Positions 58,566 through 64,000 of a stretch of DNA of 64,000 nt are shown piece after piece. A program made the translations under genes and the position numbers. The DNA is from Pogostemon cablin (Eukaryota > Streptophyta > Magnoliopsida > Lamiales > Lamiaceae). The stretch lies in NCBI GenBank assembly GCA_023678885.1, contig CM042997.1, forward strand, positions 23,194,064-23,258,063, in the 5' to 3' direction. The notes below the pieces were generated by a model. The model was not told the DNA's origin. It saw only the letters and a program-made list of their open reading frames with translations, and searched no databases. Numbering within the stretch: position 1 is the stretch's first letter; every line of letters begins with the position of its first letter.

Positions 58566-59859
58566 CACTGCTGTTAAATGAAACGAGCTACTTGAAAACT
58601 CGGCTTGACTCGTTAAAGCTCGAGCTCGGTTCGACTCGTAACTATTCAAGTTTGAGCTCTTTTTATGCTCATTTTCTTAACGAACCGAGCTCGATTCGAT
58701 TCGATAAGGCTCGATTATTTTAATCAATGATTAGAGAACTGGACCGGACTGCGGTTCAACCGATCGAACCAGGAACCGGTCCAAAAACCTGTCCAATTGC
58801 ACCATAAAAATTATTTTTGTGTCCAACCGGAAAAACCTGGTTTGAACCAGTTCAAACCTGAATAACTGGCTGAACCGGTCAAATCGGAAACTGTCGATTT
58901 TAAATTATTTTTTTTTTTTGAAATTTTCGTATTTATATCCGAGTTGTTGATTAATTTGGGAGTCAACATCCCAAGATAGGATGGATGCAAAGAAAAGGGA
59001 GTAGTGTGATCATTATATATAGAATTACAATCCCATTATCTTTAGTAAGTTTTCAATGTGAGATATTTAAGTTGTGGAAAAAAAGGGGGAGAAAAGGTGC
59101 CCTTTATATATAGAGGTCCAATACATCTTTCTCTCTTATAATTAATCAATATGGGATCTTATCCCTCTATAAACATGTATTCCTTCACTAGACTACATGT
59201 AATTTATCACCCATTATTTATTTAATTTTGAAATAAATAAATTTATTTGCTTAATTGTATCTAAATGATTTGAAAAAAAATGTTTTGAATGAATATTAAT
59301 TAAGTCAACAAATAAAAAGAATTAACAATTTTATTTTTATTTTTATTTCAATTCTAGTATTCTTAATTAATTTTCTTTCAATTTCAAAGTAAATTTGAAT
59401 TAAATTAGATATTAATATAAATTAAAATTCAAAAATTATTTTATTTTCATATTTAACTTTACTCTTTCAATCCATTATTTTTCATATACACTATGTATGT
59501 TAATAAAAAACTATATGTAAAATAATAAAATATTATTAAAATTTAAAAATATGTATAATTTTTATTTTTTGGTTGAACCACCCGGTTGGACCGGTCCGAC
59601 CTTGAACCGTTAGGGTCACCGGTTTGGCCTCCGGTCCAGTTTTCTAATCACTGATTTTAATAATAATTATAATTAATAATAATAATATAATAAATATTAA
59701 ATAAAATAATTAATATAAGATATATTTATTAAAAATCGGCTCGATAACTCGACTCGATTTGCTTAACAAGTCAAACTGAACTCGACTCGACTCGAAAACT
59801 ACTCAAGTCGAGTTCGAGTATGCACTACTCGAGCTCGCTAGACTCGAATAACAGCTCTA
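58566..59859. mobile_element. hAT-like element (CGAGCTCG type) interrupted by another hAT-like element
   Basis: Left end CACTGCTGTTAAATGAAAC; right end, in reverse complement, TAGAGCTGTTATTCGAGTC. Flanks ggcttgat/ggtttgac match at 6/8. Subterminal GCTCGAGCTCGG/GACTCGACTCG repeats lie on both sides of the insert at 58725-59653. Confidence 0.8.
58725..59653. mobile_element. nested hAT-like element (CCGGTTCAACC type)
   Basis: Termini CAATGATTAGAGAACTGGAC and, in reverse complement, CAGTGATTAGAAAACTGGAC. Perfect 8-bp duplications attttaat (58717-58724, 59654-59661). It is the same family as 45425-46015, but about 340 bp longer; the extra sequence near 58930-59200 is of unknown origin. Confidence 0.93.
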
Positions 59860-60063
59860 GGTTTGACTCATAAAAATATTGAATTTGATGAAGAAGTTTC
59901 TAAAAGAATTATGTATAGTGTTTATTTTTTAACACAATTATGTATAGTGTTTAAAAGTAGAAATGTAATAAATGATCAGACATGTTTATTAATGGATATA
60001 TATTATTATTAAATTATATCAGAGTGCATTTACTAATTGAAGTACGTTTAGAAGAACTAAGGA

Positions 60064-60900
60064 CATGATTGGTATGGTGGAATGGGGTGAGAATGAAATC
60101 GTCATTTCTAATTTTATTTCTATTCTTGCGATTGGTATGTTTTTAGTAATAGGAATCCCGATTCCAAAGGAATGTGTATTCCCTTATTTGTTGGAATGGA
60201 CATTCCTCCCACCCCCATGGTATTGCCCATTCCATTCCCTCGTTCCCCCTAAACTCCCCCAACCCCCCCCCCCCCCAATACACACACACATATATATAAA
60301 TTTATATAATATTTATTTATATAATTATAAATATGTCACTATTTTTCTACTTAACATGTAATATTTATTAAAATCATTTGTATTAAATTATTTAATAAAA
60401 AATAAAATAATAAATCATTTAAAATCTAAATGAAACATTAAATATTTTTATATACTCAAATCGGTAAAAAAATATAATTAAATTAAATTCTTAAAAATTT
60501 TAAATGTAAATGTATATAATTATTTTAATATTTATTCAAAATAAAAATTAGTAAATCATATATAAAAAATTAATATTATTAATTAAATTGAATATATACA
60601 TTTAATATAAATATAAATATAATTTTTTATACATAGTTTAATATTTTTAATATATATAATTTTTTATTTGTATTTTAAATTTTATTTATATTTTTAAATA
60701 TTAATATTTTATTTTATTTTAATTTAATATTTTCTATAATTATTAAAATATATAAAATATTCCTTAAAATTTTAATTAATTTAATATTTTATATAAATTA
60801 AATTTAAATTTAATATTATAAAAATACTATAAATAAATTGAAATTAATTAAGGAATACAAATTCTATTACTTGAGTTATTCTTGAACGATACCAATCATG
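60064..60900. mobile_element. MITE-like element with CATGATTGGTA inverted ends
   Basis: CATGATTGGTATGGTGGAAT at the left mirrors TTGAACGATACCAATCATG at the right. The subterminal part repeats GGAATGG/CCATTCC phrases, and the ~550-bp core is almost pure A and T. No clear target duplication. A poly-C run lies at 60264-60276. Confidence 0.65.
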
Positions 60901-61037
60901 ATAAAAATAATTTTTAATCATTTAATTCCCATTACTGTTCCATTCATAAGTTCATTTCATTCCTCTGTTATTACCATTCAATCATATCAATCTAGCTGTA
61001 GGAATACGAATAGTTTTACCACAACCGGTTCAGATCT

Positions 61038-61214
61038 CCTGTTACATTTTGGTGTTACATCTCCTGTTACAAACCGTTTAATGATTGACACGTAGAATAA
61101 ATTATTATATACCCTAACAATCAACCCTAAGGGAAAAGGTTAAGATTTTCCTCTCCGCATATGTGTCACTCATCTAACGGGTGTAACAGGAGATGTAACA
61201 CCAAAATGTAACAG
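61038..61214. mobile_element. short palindromic MITE (TGTTACATTTTGG ends), copy 2
   Basis: CCTGTTACATTTTGGTGTTA at the left is the exact complement of TAACACCAAAATGTAACAGG at the right. The core contains AACAATCAACCCTAAGGG. It is inverted relative to 25733-25910. Confidence 0.9.
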
Positions 61215-61868
61215 GATATTCAAAATCTACCACCACACGACTTTCACACCTCCTTTTGCATAGCACATCAGAATATATAACCCTATAAAGGATGTGTAAA
61301 AACCGTACAGGAACAAGGAAGAACAAGTTTATAAATTTTCATTACCCAATTTGAATTTCGATCAATTTCGAATAATGTCATATTCAAGTATCAAATTATC
61401 ATGATTAAGTTTAAGTGATTAGATGTAGTCTCATGTGTGATTTTAGCATAATTGGAATATTATTTGAACAATGTTTTAATTTCAAATACTTTTTATTATT
61501 ATAATCTTTAAGCATCATCTCATAAAATGTGATTCACTCGTGATCTCACAGAAAAAAAAAAAAACTAAATTGATTAAATATACATATTTATTTATTTTTT
61601 GTTTTAAGTCAAAGCAACATTTGATAGAGTTGAGATTTAATTTTATATTAGTACTCCTAGAATTTGGTTCATTAGACCATCTCAAATTACAAATTACTTA
61701 TCATCATAATTTAATCGAGAGAGGTGCATAAGTGCAAGTCCAAAATGGTTTTAATATTTAGTATTTACTCTTTTCGAAAATTTCATACAAAGTAATCATT
61801 TATTATAACAAAATAATAAAACTCTATTATACTTAGAGCACGCACAATTATAATGTTGTTAAATTAAT

Positions 61869-62269
61869 TAAGGTGTTTGTAAGCTCGGCTGGATTCTGAC
61901 TCGTGATTATTTAAACTTAAGTTTGAGTTCGTCTAGTACTTATTAAGTGAACGAGTCGAGCTCGACTTGACTAGATTAGATAAGACTCGATAATAATAAT
62001 AATAATAATAATAAATATTTTTTATAATAATAATAAATATAAAATATATTAATTAAGTTCGATAAGCACGTTAAAGTTCGAAAGCTTGACTCAATTTGTT
62101 TAATCAGCCAAGTTCGAGCTCGATCTCAAATGAGTACTTTTTGAGTCGAGCCGAGCTCACTTGCTTGTAGGCTCGCCAGTGAATCGAGCCGCTCGGCTCG
62201 ATAACTATATATTTGAGTTGAGCATGAGTATACACTATTCATACTTGTTTGACTCGTTTAATATCCCTA
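61869..62269. mobile_element. hAT-like remnant (CGAGCTCGACTCG type)
   Basis: TAAGGTGTTTGTAAGCTCGG at the left; TAGGGATATTAAACGAGTCA in reverse complement at the right. Subterminal TCGAGCTCGA repeats as in 58566-59859. No matching 8-bp flanks were found. Confidence 0.6.
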
Positions 62270-62774
62270 CACAATTATATAGATACAATTAATTGCACAT
62301 AAATATTTAACTATAATTAAATATCCAATCTAATTTCAAGTCAAATAAACATTTAATGGTCTTGAGAAACATTTTATACATATAGTTATATTCATAGAAT
62401 TTGGTTCATTTGACCATCTCGAATTACAAATTACCTTATGACAGTAATTGAATTAAATAGCCAATCTGTTCAAGTCAATTAAACATTTTATGAATTTGAA
62501 AAACATGATTTTATACCGTATAATTATATTCAGTGTTTGTTGTCTTATTGCATTTTGGAATGATGTTATTTAGTAGGAAAAATACTTGTGTGGGACGTTT
62601 CAATGAAACTCATTTTTCAAAGGAATAAAAATTGATAACATTTTAATAAAAAAAGTTAAACAATTTTAATAACATTTTATACACTTATTCTTTTGTACTA
62701 ATAACATTAATAACCTAACTATCACTACGCCACATTTAATTTTAACTTAAATTTTATCTATGTATATATATACT
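62270..62774. other. AT-rich region without recognised genes
   Basis: Phrases shared with 61610-61690 (TTTGGTTCATT-GACCATCTC, AATTACAAATTAC) show a local duplication around the hAT-like remnant. Confidence 0.5.
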
Positions 62775-64000
62775 CAGGGACGGACGCACTACAGGGCCAG
62801 GGGGCACTGGGCCCCCCTGAGATTTTGAAAAAAATCAGGGGTATAATAGTAATTTCATAAAAAAAATAAAAATAAAATAAAATAAAATAAATTAATATAT
62901 GTAATTCCATATACAGATCGTGTAATAATACCCCCATTTCTTTTTCGCTATACAAAATTGATTTCATCTCTTCTGAGTTCTGACCTAGCGGCTAGCGCGT
63001 CTCAACTCTCAAGCCACCGGCGGTCGGTGGCGCGGCTTGTGCAGTTGTTCTTGTGGATGTGGTGGCACTTGACAGACTTCTGGTGGATGTGGTGGCAGAC
63101 TGGCAGTGGGCACATAATACATTTCTCTCAAACTTTCTCCTCCTCTCTCTTCCTAAGGTATTTATTTTTCTCAGACTTGTGCAGTTGTTGTTTGTTGTTG
63201 GTGTTGATATTTTGAGGTGAAATTTAAATTTGTGGCTGAGGTTAGAAAATGGCTGAGTAATTGAAAATACGGGAGTTGTAGTCTTGCAATCTGCAGACTT
63301 TAGATAATAGAGGTGGAATTATTTTGAGATTTTATATTTTAATGGATAGATAGAAATGGGGATGAGAGAGATTGAGAAATGAGAATCAATATAAATTAGA
63401 ATATTTATTATTCATGGGATTCGAGAACAAGAGATAATTAGGAATTTATTATAATACCTTTCATTTGTTTTATATCTATTTCTTATAGTTATCCCTTCCT
63501 ATAATTAATGATTAATATTTAATAATCTGACTGCAGCATTCGAATATGGATTTTCCATTTAATTCGAATTTTACTAATTATAACTATAGTATTCATTTAA
63601 TATAGTTTAATTATTTGTGCAATAGAATCTCCTTCCTTGAAAATACTAGTTTTAATTGGAAAATTTATCCAATATATTTTCTTTATTATTTTATCCATAT
63701 AGTTTTATATTTGAGAAATATAATGTAATTCCATAATTTTTTATAGATAGTAGGTTCCAGTAATGGCAAATCTTGATTGAATTATTATTATTTTTTAGCC
63801 CTTTTACATTTGCAATTTTAATATATATTAATAGAAGAGTTTATATCAAGCAATTTAATTTAATGACTTAATGTGTCATGTGCGGTTTTCATTTCATCTT
63901 TTATACTTAATGTGTGGTTTTTCAAATATTTAATTTGTAATGCAATTTTGTCTAATAGATAATGGAACGATATTATAAGAAGACAACAACTGTTATAGAA
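62775..64000 (+). mobile_element. possible 5' end of a larger hAT-like element running off the window
   Basis: It starts CAGGGACGGACGCACTACAG .. GGGCCCCCCTGAGATTTTG. This resembles the CAGGGGCGGA-type ends of plant hAT elements. It is followed at 62960-63120 by a GC-richer leader-like block with a repeated TGGTGGATGTGGTGGCA phrase. No transposase frame is inside the window, so the class is a guess. Confidence 0.4.

Overview
The window is nuclear DNA of a flowering plant, most likely a eudicot. It has spliced plant-type genes, a receptor kinase of the IRK/PXC2 clade, many Stowaway MITEs with CTCCCTCCGTCCC ends, hAT-like and Mutator-like elements and LTR fragments. I cannot name the species; an asterid such as a Lamiales member is only a guess. 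There are three convincing host genes: a small EIF1AD-like gene (864-1529, +), an IRK/PXC2-type leucine-rich receptor kinase (33972-37358, +), and a seven-exon gene of unknown function with EAR-like DLN motifs (52897-56036, -). Nearly everything else is repeat-derived. | 3.2-12.4 kb holds an ~8.9-kb Mutator-like element (MULE) with ~95-bp terminal inverted repeats. It carries two convergent genes: a decayed Ulp1-type cysteine protease gene with a DUF1985-like N-terminal part (+) and an apparently intact MuDR-type transposase (-). Each gene has a 5' intron filled with about 20 copies of a GGCCGAATAGA motif, in mirror orientation at the two ends. The MULE sits inside a Stowaway MITE, whose two halves flank it. 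| 12.4-33.1 kb is a nest of short elements whose target-site duplications can often be read: five hAT-like elements with 8-bp duplications, two Mutator-type MITEs with perfect 9-bp duplications, and many Stowaways. It also holds a 2.65-kb fold-back element (17502-20151) that has captured a carboxylesterase gene fragment, with the 3' end of that fragment present in both arms. | 33.2-37.4 kb is the receptor kinase gene with a long leader containing short upstream ORFs. 37.4-52.9 kb contains a 63-bp tandem repeat, a 1.72-kb solo LTR with a 5-bp duplication, a further hAT-like element, three copies of a CTAGGGTGCA MITE, and a 3.27-kb non-coding LTR element lying in minus orientation inside a Stowaway. 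52.9-56.3 kb is the DLN-motif gene. 56.3-64 kb contains an LTR-like region with a degenerate AAGATC/CTTGAAG minisatellite, an hAT-like element nested inside another, more MITEs, and at the right edge what may be the 5' end of a larger hAT-like element. | No tRNA, rRNA or CRISPR array was seen. Gene models rest on reading splice sites and frame continuity by eye.
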